A model generated the notes under the pieces. That model was not told the DNA's origin, did not search any database, and saw only the letters and a program-made list of their open reading frames with translations. A stretch of DNA of 64,000 bases from contig CP040556.1 of NCBI GenBank assembly GCA_013378335.1, forward strand, positions 1,302,001 to 1,366,000, read 5' to 3'. This DNA comes from Streptococcus sanguinis. GTDB taxonomy: Bacteria > Bacillota > Bacilli > Lactobacillales > Streptococcaceae. This document shows, piece by piece, positions 28,423 to 37,000 of this stretch (positions within the stretch are counted from its first letter, which is position 1; each line of letters opens with the position of its first letter). The position numbers were made by a program, and so were the translations under genes.

Positions 28423-29460
28423 TCACTCCACCAATCCACTTCTTAGATAAGCATCCACCATACGCTCTGTCGCAACGACTGAATCGATATGGGTTCGCTC
28501 ATAAGAGTGGCTGGATTCGATACCTGCACCTAGCAGGGCATGCTTGACTTCTGCTCCTGCACTCATGGCTGCAGAGGCATCTGACCCGTAGAATGGATAG
28601 ATATCCAGTTTGTAAGGAATGTCCTGCTCCTTGGCTAAATTTACCAAATGCTGGCGGAAGCCATAGTGATAAGGTCCTGAAGCATCCTTGACACAGATGG
28701 AAACCGTGTATTCATCCGTCTGCTGGTCGTCACCCATAGCGCCCATATCAACCGCTAAGTACTCTACCGCTTGCGCCGGCAGACTGGAATTTGCCCCGTG
28801 GCCAACCTCTTCAAAGACACTGAAAGCAAAATGAGTCGTCACTGGCAGATGAATAGCTTCCTCTTTATAAACGCGCAAAAGATTGAGCAAAATAGCTGCG
28901 CTGACCTTGTCATCCAGAAAACGAGACTTGATAAAGCCTGACTCGGTAACAGTGGTACGCGGGTCAAAGGAAATGAAATCACCGACTTCAATTCCCAAAT
29001 CGCGTGTTTCCTTCTCACTCGTCACCTTTTCATCCAAACGGACTTCCATATTCTCCTGAGTTCGCTCAACCGTTCCAGCATCCTTGTAGACATGGCAGGA
29101 AGTTTGGTGAACTAAGATAGTTCCGCTAATGGTCTTGTCGCTACTAGCTACATGGACTAGACAGTTTTCTCCTTCAATCATGTTCCAAGGGAAACCGCCA
29201 ATCCGATCTAGCTTGAGACGACCGTCAGACTTAATAGCCCGAACAATAGCCCCCAGTGTATCCACATGAGCAGTCACTACCCGATGCTGGGCATCATTTT
29301 CACCTTTAACCACAACATGAACACCGCCTTTATTGGTTCTGACTGGCTTATAACCCAATCCTTGCAGCGTTTGTACCAAATAGTCTGCCACCTCAGCTGT
29401 AAAGCCTGTTGGGGAAGAGATAGCCGTTAATTCTTGTAAATATTGAACAGTTTTATTCAT
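28423..29460 (-). CDS. M42-family metallo-aminopeptidase
   Basis: 345 aa. Two-zinc M42 (glutamyl aminopeptidase/FrvX-like) features: TAHVDTLGAIV (about residues 67-77), SRFLDDKVSAAILL (about 179-192), FSVFEEVGHGANS (about 210-222) and VDMGAMGDDQ. It trims peptides in the cytoplasm. The start ATG is preceded by GAGGAGAC. PepA is one possible name, but the family has several streptococcal members, so no symbol is given. Confidence 0.9.
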   Translation of the reverse strand: MNKTVQYLQELTAISSPTGFTAEVADYLVQTLQGLGYKPVRTNKGGVHVVVKGENDAQHRVVTAHVDTLGAIVRAIKSDGRLKLDRIGGFPWNMIEGENCLVHVASSDKTISGTILVHQTSCHVYKDAGTVERTQENMEVRLDEKVTSEKETRDLGIEVGDFISFDPRTTVTESGFIKSRFLDDKVSAAILLNLLRVYKEEAIHLPVTTHFAFSVFEEVGHGANSSLPAQAVEYLAVDMGAMGDDQQTDEYTVSICVKDASGPYHYGFRQHLVNLAKEQDIPYKLDIYPFYGSDASAAMSAGAEVKHALLGAGIESSHSYERTHIDSVVATERMVDAYLRSGLVE

Positions 29461-29579
29461 GAATGTCTCCTCATCGTTTTTCTTTATTATAGCACAAAGA
29501 AAGCCTGAGCAAATAGATTTTCAGCAGGCTTTTAATAATTAACAACAATAAAAACTCCTCAATTACTATCGCCGTACTG

Positions 29580-29681
29580 CTACTCTTTCTCCTCCTGAAC
29601 TTCAATCTTTTTCAACTCCCAAAAAAAGAGATTGACCAGAAAACCTGAAAGCAAAAACGGCCATTCAAATATCTGCTTATT
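29580..29681 (-). pseudogene. Possible 3' remnant of a membrane-protein gene
   Basis: 33 open codons ending in a stop at 29580. They read as a hydrophobic segment (EWPFLLSGFLVNLFFWEL) followed by a charged tail (KKIEVQEEKE), which is how many small permease proteins end. It has no start codon with a ribosome-binding site and is closed upstream by TGA. A terminator-like hairpin still lies downstream at 29501-29531. It may be a decayed gene end left after a deletion. Confidence 0.3.
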
Positions 29682-29748
29682 TCAGAGTTTATAAATTTAA
29701 CCGTCAGCACATTATCGAGAATAGATGGTGACAAAAACTAGAAAAAAA

Positions 29749-29904
29749 GTTTGAGACAAAAGTCCAGCCTTAAATATAAAAAGCGAACAAAACGAGTTAT
29801 CTGACACTCAGAATTCTGTCTTGTTCGCTTTTTTGTCTAATCTATCGATTTTAAAAATTTATAATAAAGAATTCCTAAAATCAAAATCTTTTTGTCCAAG
29901 CCTC
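29749..29904. repeat. Palindromic intergenic repeat, copy B
   Basis: Inverted relative to the copy at 8596-8754. Shared blocks include AAAGCGAACAA, CAGAATTCTG, TTTTGTTCGCTTTTTATATT and GGACTTTTGTC. The ends are more worn (GAGACAAAA versus TTTTTGTCCAAGCCTC). It still folds into a long hairpin and lies just downstream of the adhesin stop codon, where it may act as its terminator. Confidence 0.75.
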
Positions 29905-29918
29905 ACGTTTGGCTAATA

Positions 29919-32339
29919 TTAATTAGCTTTTTTGAAACGATAGACAAGAGCTGATAAAAGAATCAGAGCAAATCCTGCTGCTATCGCAAAGATAGATGTT
30001 TCGCTGCCAGTTTTCGGCAAAACTTTTTTGCCAGTTGCTGATCCACGACCATCTTTTCCATCTTTATCTGTCGAATTACCTGGGGTTCCATCAGTCGAAC
30101 CGCCTGGTTTGTCACCAGATGATGACGGTGGTGGTGTCGAATCTGAAGAAGGTGGCGGTGTACCTGGTCCTTGTGGACGTCTAGCTTCAAATGTCCATGT
30201 GCCTGTAAATTTGACATCTGCGCCTGCAATAGTTTTACTATCTGCGTCATATTTGAGGAATTTCCAAGTACCATCACTTGCTTCAACAGATTTCTTAGCT
30301 GGCTGAACCGCTTGAACGGCAGCACCGTCTGCATATTCAGTGGCATCATTTGGTAACAATTCTGTGACTTCTGCTGGCAAGCTACGGTTCGGATCTGCGC
30401 TAGCAAATTCATAAGTCACCTTATATTTCGGTGCCGGAGTGAAATTCCATTTACCAGTAAATTTAAGGTCCTTATCCGCAACAGTCTGGCTATTCGTTTC
30501 CGCATAGCCTTCGAAAGTCCAGGTGCCTTCCGCAACTGTAACGCTTGTTTTAGCAGGCTGTTTAGCGTCTACATTAGTACCACTAGTGTAGCGATTAGCA
30601 TCTGCTGGAAGCAAATCAATTACTTCTTTTGGCAGATTTGGAAAGGCTGGATTGCTGCTGAGAAACTCATAGCTGACACCATAGTCTTTATAAGTGTTTG
30701 TGAATACTGGATTATTGCCCTCGACGGTAGCTTCCAACTTGCCCTTGCTTGCGGTCACTGTGACAGTCACTGTATGCTCTGCGCTATCGTAGGTCACACC
30801 AGCTTCATTTCCAGCTACTTCCGTCAGCTTGTAAGTATAAGTGCCTTCTTTATCATAGTTGATTCCAAGGAACTTGATATTACCATTGGCATCGTTAGCT
30901 GCTTGAAGCTCCAAGTTATTTCCGCCAACCTCAGTCAGTTTGAAAGTATACTTTTCAGCTTCAAGTGCTTTACCATCCAGAACTTTCTTAGCGGTAATCG
31001 CTGCAGTTGCTGGATCTAACTTGTAGGTATTGGTGAAAGTCTCACGGTCATAGGCAACAGTTGCTGTCTTAACGCCGTTATTGTCTGTTACAGTAACAGT
31101 AACATTGATGTCTGAATTGGCATCGTTTGTCACACCTGGCAGATTGCTTGCTCGTTCACGAATGACGTAGTTAAAAGTTCCTTCTTTTTTGAAACGAAGT
31201 TTCTTAAAGGTTACGGCACCAGCTTTATTGGTTACCGTTTGAACAACTTTATCGTTGTCATCCTTATTAATCAAATCAAAAGTAAATTCACCATCCTCCA
31301 AATTGCGGCCAGTCAATTCCTTTTTGACTTTAAAGACAACTTCGTCAGAACGGGTACCTTCGCCAACACCATCAAGAGTTGTCAACGGTGCGAATGGACG
31401 TGCTAACAAATCAGGCATCTTTTGCCCATTAGACGTAACGGTTACATCGTTAAAGGCTTTTTTGGTTACCTTATCTACTGGCTCAGTCAAACGAGTCCGG
31501 TAAATAACATAAATCCCTCTTCCATTCAATTCCCCAGCATTAACTGTGAAATGATTGGAGTCTGTGATTGTCACAATCTGACTTGGATTAAATGATTGAC
31601 GTGTGCCAGAAGCACCTTCCCACTCAGTAAAGTAGTAACCAGTAATCCCTTTTTCTTCATCCAGCTCTTGGTCTTCTGGAATAGCGTCCTCAATGACAAC
31701 TTGACCAAGATTTTGGACATCACGATTGACACGGATACGCCAGTTGACGTAGTTTGGATCATTGGCATCCTGAACACCCCACTTGGAATAACCCTGAGGC
31801 TCCTCATCAACCTTGATGCGCTTCAGTCTGTAAGCTCTAGCACCCGGAAAGTTGACTTCTTGTTCTTGGTCATAAGGCATATTATCAGCCCAAACCACTG
31901 TGAAAGAAGCTTGAATACGCTTGGTATCTGGCATTTTCGCAAAATACTCAGCATTTGTGACAGTAATGGTTGCTGTATTGGTAACAGGATCTGTCACCAA
32001 CTTGGCAACAACAGTGCCATCCGGTGCGCTTATGTTTTCCTCCAAAGTTCGCTCAATTTTGAACTGTGATGGAACACGATAAACCATGGTATCACCATTA
32101 TTTAATACTTTGCTATCTGCAAATGTATAGGTCGGAGCAATGTAAAATTTACCTTCACCGTAACCTGTATCCTTTAAAGGATTAGTATTAATGGTAACAT
32201 CTGTAGTTAGCTGATAATCACTTTCACCTAACTCTGCAGCAGAAACCCTAGGACTTGAGCTTAACAAGGGAAGAAAGGTTGATACCAAAAGCAGCAAAGT
32301 CATCAGAGCATGAGACACTTTATGATAAGTTTGTTTCAC
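29919..32339 (-). CDS. LPXTG surface adhesin with collagen-binding-like, pilin isopeptide and SHIRT-like domains
   Basis: 806 aa, GTG start at 32339. Order: signal peptide (about 1-35, cut near VSA-AE); Cna/SdrG-like adhesin region (about 36-330) with VNWRIRVNRDVQNLGQVVIE; two Spy0128-type pilin isopeptide modules (about 335-445 and 446-550, each ending in FTNTY); two SHIRT-like repeats of about 80 aa (YEFLSSNPAF..., YEFASADPNR..., each with GTW(T/K)F); a Pro/Ser/Gly-rich wall-spanning stretch; sorting signal LPKTGSETS from residue 774, a hydrophobic helix and RFKKAN. Sortase A should link it to the wall. Ligand unknown; host matrix or other bacteria are likely. Confidence 0.9.
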   Translation of the reverse strand: MKQTYHKVSHALMTLLLLVSTFLPLLSSSPRVSAAELGESDYQLTTDVTINTNPLKDTGYGEGKFYIAPTYTFADSKVLNNGDTMVYRVPSQFKIERTLEENISAPDGTVVAKLVTDPVTNTATITVTNAEYFAKMPDTKRIQASFTVVWADNMPYDQEQEVNFPGARAYRLKRIKVDEEPQGYSKWGVQDANDPNYVNWRIRVNRDVQNLGQVVIEDAIPEDQELDEEKGITGYYFTEWEGASGTRQSFNPSQIVTITDSNHFTVNAGELNGRGIYVIYRTRLTEPVDKVTKKAFNDVTVTSNGQKMPDLLARPFAPLTTLDGVGEGTRSDEVVFKVKKELTGRNLEDGEFTFDLINKDDNDKVVQTVTNKAGAVTFKKLRFKKEGTFNYVIRERASNLPGVTNDANSDINVTVTVTDNNGVKTATVAYDRETFTNTYKLDPATAAITAKKVLDGKALEAEKYTFKLTEVGGNNLELQAANDANGNIKFLGINYDKEGTYTYKLTEVAGNEAGVTYDSAEHTVTVTVTASKGKLEATVEGNNPVFTNTYKDYGVSYEFLSSNPAFPNLPKEVIDLLPADANRYTSGTNVDAKQPAKTSVTVAEGTWTFEGYAETNSQTVADKDLKFTGKWNFTPAPKYKVTYEFASADPNRSLPAEVTELLPNDATEYADGAAVQAVQPAKKSVEASDGTWKFLKYDADSKTIAGADVKFTGTWTFEARRPQGPGTPPPSSDSTPPPSSSGDKPGGSTDGTPGNSTDKDGKDGRGSATGKKVLPKTGSETSIFAIAAGFALILLSALVYRFKKAN

Positions 32340-32553
32340 CTTGAATGCGGTCCTCCTTCTTTTTAAATTTTATTTTTGACACATGCTGGCAGGCACACCA
32401 TCACCTGTCTACCCCCTCATTTTCAGCCGGTTCTAAATCAAGATTTATTACCAAACTAAAAATGAATCTGTTTGTATATGATAAGCAAATATGACATATA
32501 CATATCAATTATAACATAAAATATTATAATTTACGCCTTGTAAACCACAATTT
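32340..32553 (-). promoter_or_regulatory. Upstream region of the adhesin gene
   Basis: A/T-rich region with several TATAAT-like boxes on the minus strand (for example near 32500-32530). It has a long leader that can form an imperfect stem (GACACATGCTGG pairing with CCATCACCTGTC at about 32377-32408). GGAGG is 12 nt before the GTG start. The left end of the IS element abuts it, so insertion could have altered expression. Confidence 0.4.
32534..32553 (+). repeat. 20-bp direct repeat, left copy, abutting the IS element
   Basis: CGCCTTGTAAACCACAATTT ends exactly at the first base of the IS left inverted repeat. An identical copy is at 33895-33914. Confidence 0.8.
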
Positions 32554-33866
32554 GGTAGTGTAAAATAAGTTGTGTAAACACAAAAAGGAATAAATCCGTT
32601 ATAGTAGAGTTGCGAAACATTACTAGAAAGAGATTTATTCCTATGACACAGTTTACCACAGAATTGCTACACTTTCTAGCCCAAAAGCAAGATATTGATG
32701 AATTTTTTCGTTCATCCCTTGAAACAGCTATGAACGACCTGCTTCAAGCAGAATTGTCGGCCTTTTTAGGTTATGAACCTTATGATAAGGCTGGATATCA
32801 TACCGGCAATAGTCGTAATGGAACCTATTCACGGAAATTTGAAACCAAATATGGGACTGTTCAGTTAACCATTCCCAGAGATTGTAATGGAAACTTTAGT
32901 CCAGCTTTGATCCCCGCTTATGGACGTCGTGATGATCACTTAGAAGAAATGGTGATTAAACTCTATCAAACCGGTGTAACGACTCGAGAAATTAGTGATA
33001 TCATCGAGCGGATGTACGGGCATCACTATAGCCCTGCCACCATTTCTAACATCTCAAAAGCAACTCAGGAGAATGTCGCTGCTTTTCATGAGCGAAGCTT
33101 AGAAGCCAATTACTCTGTTTTATTTCTTGACGGAACCTATCTTCCATTAAGACGTGGGACCGTTAGTAAAGAATGTATTCATATCGCACTTGGCATTACA
33201 CCAGAAGGACAGAAGGCTGTTCTTGGATATGAAATCGCCCCAAATGAAAATAATGCTTCTTGGTTGACTCTGCTAGACAAGCTTCAAAATCAAGGGATTC
33301 AACAGGTTTCACTCGTAGTCACAGATGGATTTAAGGGACTTGAGCAGATGATCAGTCAGGCTTACCCATTAGCCAAGCAACAACGTTGCTTAATTCATAT
33401 TAGTCGAAATCTGGCTAGTAAAGTCAAACGAGTAGATAGAGCAGTTATTCTGGGGCAATTTAAAAGGATTTATCGTGCTGAAAATTTAGAAATGGCAGTA
33501 CAAGCTTTAGAGGACTTTATCGCTGAATGGAAACCAAAGTATAGGAAAGTCATGGAAAGTCTAGAGAATACGGACAATCTTTTAACTTTTTATCAGTTTC
33601 CCTACCAGATTTGGCATAGCATTTATTCTACAAATCTTATTGAATCTCTCAACAAAGAAATCAAACGTCAAACGAAAAAGAAGGTTCTTTTCCCTAATGA
33701 GGAGGCTCTGGAACGTTATTTAGTTACCCTGTTTGAAGATTATAATTTCAAGCAAAGTCAACGAATCCATAAAGGATTTGGCCAATGTTCTGACACACTG
33801 GAAAGCTTATTTGATTAGCATTCTTCAACTCTACTTGAGTGTTTACACAAAGTTATTGACAGTATC
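32554..33866 (+). mobile_element. IS256-family insertion sequence (about 1313 bp)
   Basis: One transposase gene framed by imperfect 28-bp terminal inverted repeats (left GGTAGTGTAAAATAAG..., right complement GATACTGTCAATAACT...; 21 of 28 match, with TTGTGTAAACAC... shared inside). It is inserted between two genes for surface proteins. No 8-9 bp target duplication is seen directly at these ends; the flanks instead carry an offset 20-bp direct repeat. Confidence 0.85.
32643..33818 (+). CDS. IS256-family transposase (mutator type)
   Basis: 391 aa from the ATG at 32643 (MTQFTTELLHFLAQKQD). DDE transposase of the mutator superfamily. Typical blocks: GYHTGNSRNGTYSRKFETKYG near residue 60, the first catalytic Asp in SVLFLDGTYLPLRRG, the second in SLVVTDGFKGLEQ, then QRCLIHISRNLASKVK, and the last Glu in YSTNLIESLNKEIKRQTKKK. 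The frame is complete, so the element may still be active. AAGAGATTTATTCCT precedes the start. Confidence 0.95.
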   Translation: MTQFTTELLHFLAQKQDIDEFFRSSLETAMNDLLQAELSAFLGYEPYDKAGYHTGNSRNGTYSRKFETKYGTVQLTIPRDCNGNFSPALIPAYGRRDDHLEEMVIKLYQTGVTTREISDIIERMYGHHYSPATISNISKATQENVAAFHERSLEANYSVLFLDGTYLPLRRGTVSKECIHIALGITPEGQKAVLGYEIAPNENNASWLTLLDKLQNQGIQQVSLVVTDGFKGLEQMISQAYPLAKQQRCLIHISRNLASKVKRVDRAVILGQFKRIYRAENLEMAVQALEDFIAEWKPKYRKVMESLENTDNLLTFYQFPYQIWHSIYSTNLIESLNKEIKRQTKKKVLFPNEEALERYLVTLFEDYNFKQSQRIHKGFGQCSDTLESLFD

Positions 33867-33894
33867 TAAATGGTTTAAATTAAACAAAAATGTT

Positions 33895-33914
33895 CGCCTT
33901 GTAAACCACAATTT
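33895..33914 (+). repeat. 20-bp direct repeat, right copy, 28 bp beyond the IS end
   Basis: Identical to 32534-32553. The 28 bp between the putative right end of the IS (33866) and this copy have no match on the left side. Confidence 0.8.
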
Positions 33915-34023
33915 TTATTAGCATTTATCTGTTCTTTGTCTACTTTCGTTACAAAAAAGTTACAAATTATTTTTTTAATCTAACTCGGATGGATTATTAT
34001 TGATTTTTTAGAAATAAATGGCA

Positions 34024-34061
34024 GAAAAAATGCCTAGACTATAAAGAGTCTAGGTATTTTT
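34024..34061 (-). terminator. Terminator of the metalloprotease gene
   Basis: AAAAATACCTAGACT/AGTCTAGGCATTTTT-type stem (15 bp, one mismatch), 6-nt loop, T tract on the minus strand; 28 bases after the stop codon. Confidence 0.9.
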
Positions 34062-34088
34062 AAATATATATGGAAAACAACTTATTGC

Positions 34089-37000
34089 TCACTTATTAAA
34101 GATTGACTGTCTGAAGTCGTCTGTTTCACGTAGATAAGCATTATAAATCTTCTTCTTGAGCAAGTTGACCCAGCTAGCATCAACACGGCTGGTAGCATTG
34201 GTAATGTTGCGTACATCCTCTGCTACTGCTTCGTCCATCAGCTTCTGCATATCTGCATAAGAGCGAATGGTTACTTTCTTGGTACTGTTTGGATTTCTGA
34301 GTTCATACTCGATGGTGATTGGCTTGAGCTTGGACAGCTGATCAATCCGCTCTTTATACATAGCCTTCTTGAAGGCTACCCAAGAGTCATATTCGCCTTT
34401 GAATACATTTTCCAAGACTTTCTGATCTGTTATCAGACCAACATCTCTTCCGGACCATCCATCCCAAGTTTTCTTACCTTCATCGAAGGCTTCTTTAGAG
34501 TACTTACCAGAAACATAAGGGATAAATCCTTCATGGTAACCCTTGGCTGCCAGCAACTCATAAGCTGTGCGGCGGAACATGACATCACCCGGCGCTCCAT
34601 TTGGATTGCTCAAGGCTGAGTAGATTGGTGAGAAGAGACTGAGGCTGAGGTAGCCATTTCGTGCATACTTACCACTTTCCTTATTCTCCCGACGAGTGAT
34701 AACATCATTTTCAATCAGGGAGTCAAAGGTCTTCAGCTGCTTGATTTCTTCAGCAGTGAAGGTTCGTGTCTGGTTTCCAGCGTGGGTTTCCTTACCATAC
34801 TTATCAGTAACGTAGTAATTCTCCATCTTTCTGAACCACTGAAGTTTCGCATCATCACTCTGCTTCAGCATAGAAGTACCTTCTAGGTAATCTAGAGTGT
34901 AGATCATGTCAAACATACCGTGGACATAGTGTTGCAGGTCTTCTGCATTTTGAACGCGTTCCTTGAAGTTATATGTGTGTAGGCGCGTCTTAGAGTCCTT
35001 ATCCACCTTGAAGAGGGTATTAAGCGTAATAGTCGCCTCATCCGCACTTGGAGTGGACTGCAGGAGTCCGCGAGCATAGAGTTCAGCTCCCAGACCTTCG
35101 CGGCGGCCATTGCCCTCAAAGTAAATGCCACCGTCAGAATTATGGGTCATCTCATGTGTGTAGACAGAATTACCATAGTCTTCTAACAATTTAGCTGCAT
35201 CAAAGTGGGTTACATTTCCTGTAGCATAAGCATTGTAGCCCTTACTTGGATACCACTTGCCGGCTGGTCCGAAGAACTCCTGCATAGCCAGTGATTTTTT
35301 GTCATTAGCTGGAGCCCAATATCTTTTACCATCCTTGTCAACCAATGAGAATCCATCGTAAACCAGAACAGAACGGAAGAGCTTGTCCTTGCTTTCATCG
35401 CTTAGAATCTTATACCAGAAGTCATAGTGATTGCGCTGGTATTCAGCTGTTTTTCTCACTCGGTCTTCGACATATTCAGCTAGCTCTGCATCTGTCCGAA
35501 CCCTGCCATTGGCATCAAGGCGATAGCGATCATAAGCCCCCATAGAGATGGTAGACATATTGGAGATAGCATAGACACCCTTCTCAGTCATGGTCAAGAG
35601 TGGTAGGAGCATGCCCTTGTGTTCCCAATTATCAGCAGTAATCTTGTCGTAAACGCCGACAGAATACTTGCTCTTGTCCTCGGCTGCATCCTGAATCTGT
35701 CTCGCTTCTGCTATATCCGACTTAGCCTCAACGATGTAGGCTTTTGTATTGGTCTTGAGCCATTCATTATTGCTCTTGCCCGGCAGGAAGAGCTGACGAT
35801 AGCCTTCTAGATAGTTAAAGAGCCCTCGTTTACCAGTCGCTTCAGAAAGTGAGGCATCATAAGCCATATAGTTGTTCTTAGCTTTAAGATTGTTCATGCC
35901 TGACTTACCAAGTGAAATGATGGTATCTAAGGTTGAAGCATTATGATTTCCAAAGAAGTCAAACTTATAGGCTGACAAATCCTTTACATTGATATTGTCA
36001 TAGTTGATATTATACCAACGATTGAGATAGGTCAGACCAAGTAAGAAGGCTTCTTTATTGTCTTTAATTTGCTGAGCTATATAGTCAGCTACGACATTGC
36101 CTTCGGTATTGATAGACTTGTCCATAGCCAGTACCTTGCGCAACTCTTCTGACAGCTTTGTCTTAACTTGGTCAAAGGCAGTATCCAGATAGAGATCATC
36201 CAGAGAAGTTTCAGCATTTACGCCTAAAACAGTCCGCATAGCTGGCGAATCAAGGACAACCTTGTTCAATTCCGGCAGCACTTGATTGAGAACTCTGCTA
36301 TAGTCTGATAGGAAGGCCTCTGGAGTATAAAGGAGGTCTAAGCCGTTTACACTGTACTCTGCAATTGCCTTATATTTGAAATCTCCCTTATAGGTCAAAT
36401 CCAGGTAATCAACTGTATTATCCTCAAAGTGTAGCATCAGACGGTTAATTCCGGTCTTGTTGCTATTGATATCAGTGATAATCTGGTTGCCTTTCATCGG
36501 AACAACATCCAGCAAGTACTCCGTATTAAGCTTGTGATTATCTGGAAGTTTATTTCCATAGGCAACGATGGTCTCCTTATTGTAGAATGGAAGGAGTTTT
36601 TCCATGTTAGCATAAGCTATCAGACGGTCTTCTCGAGCATTCTTTTCTTGGGCATAATTGACAGAATAAAGGTTGAGATTCGTGTCTTCCAGAGTGGTTG
36701 TAATGTCTAAGCTAGCCAGCTTCTCTTCTGCCTGGTCCAGAGTCAGTGTTGAAGTGACAAACTTGTCATTTTCCAGTGTTTTATTTCCTTCAACGGCATA
36801 AGCTTCTGTGATACGGTTGTTTTCATATCCCTGATCGCCAGAAATACTATAAACATTTGTACCGCTGACATTGCTGACGACATTATCAATCAAGCCATTG
36901 AAGTAATTGGAACCTACCACACCACCGATTTGACCATTCTTAGTAGAGTTTTGGATCTTTCCAGTTACATAAGAGCGGCTGATGCGGGCATTGCTTTCTA

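Larger units (their letters stand above)
29461..29918. other. 458-bp intergenic region: terminator, gene remnant and repeat copy B
   Basis: From left to right: the M42 promoter area; a hairpin AAGCCTG/CAGGCTT (29501-29531); an open stretch on the minus strand (29580-29681) that reads like the end of a membrane protein; A/T-rich DNA; then the palindromic repeat at 29749-29904, which separates it from the adhesin gene. Confidence 0.6.
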
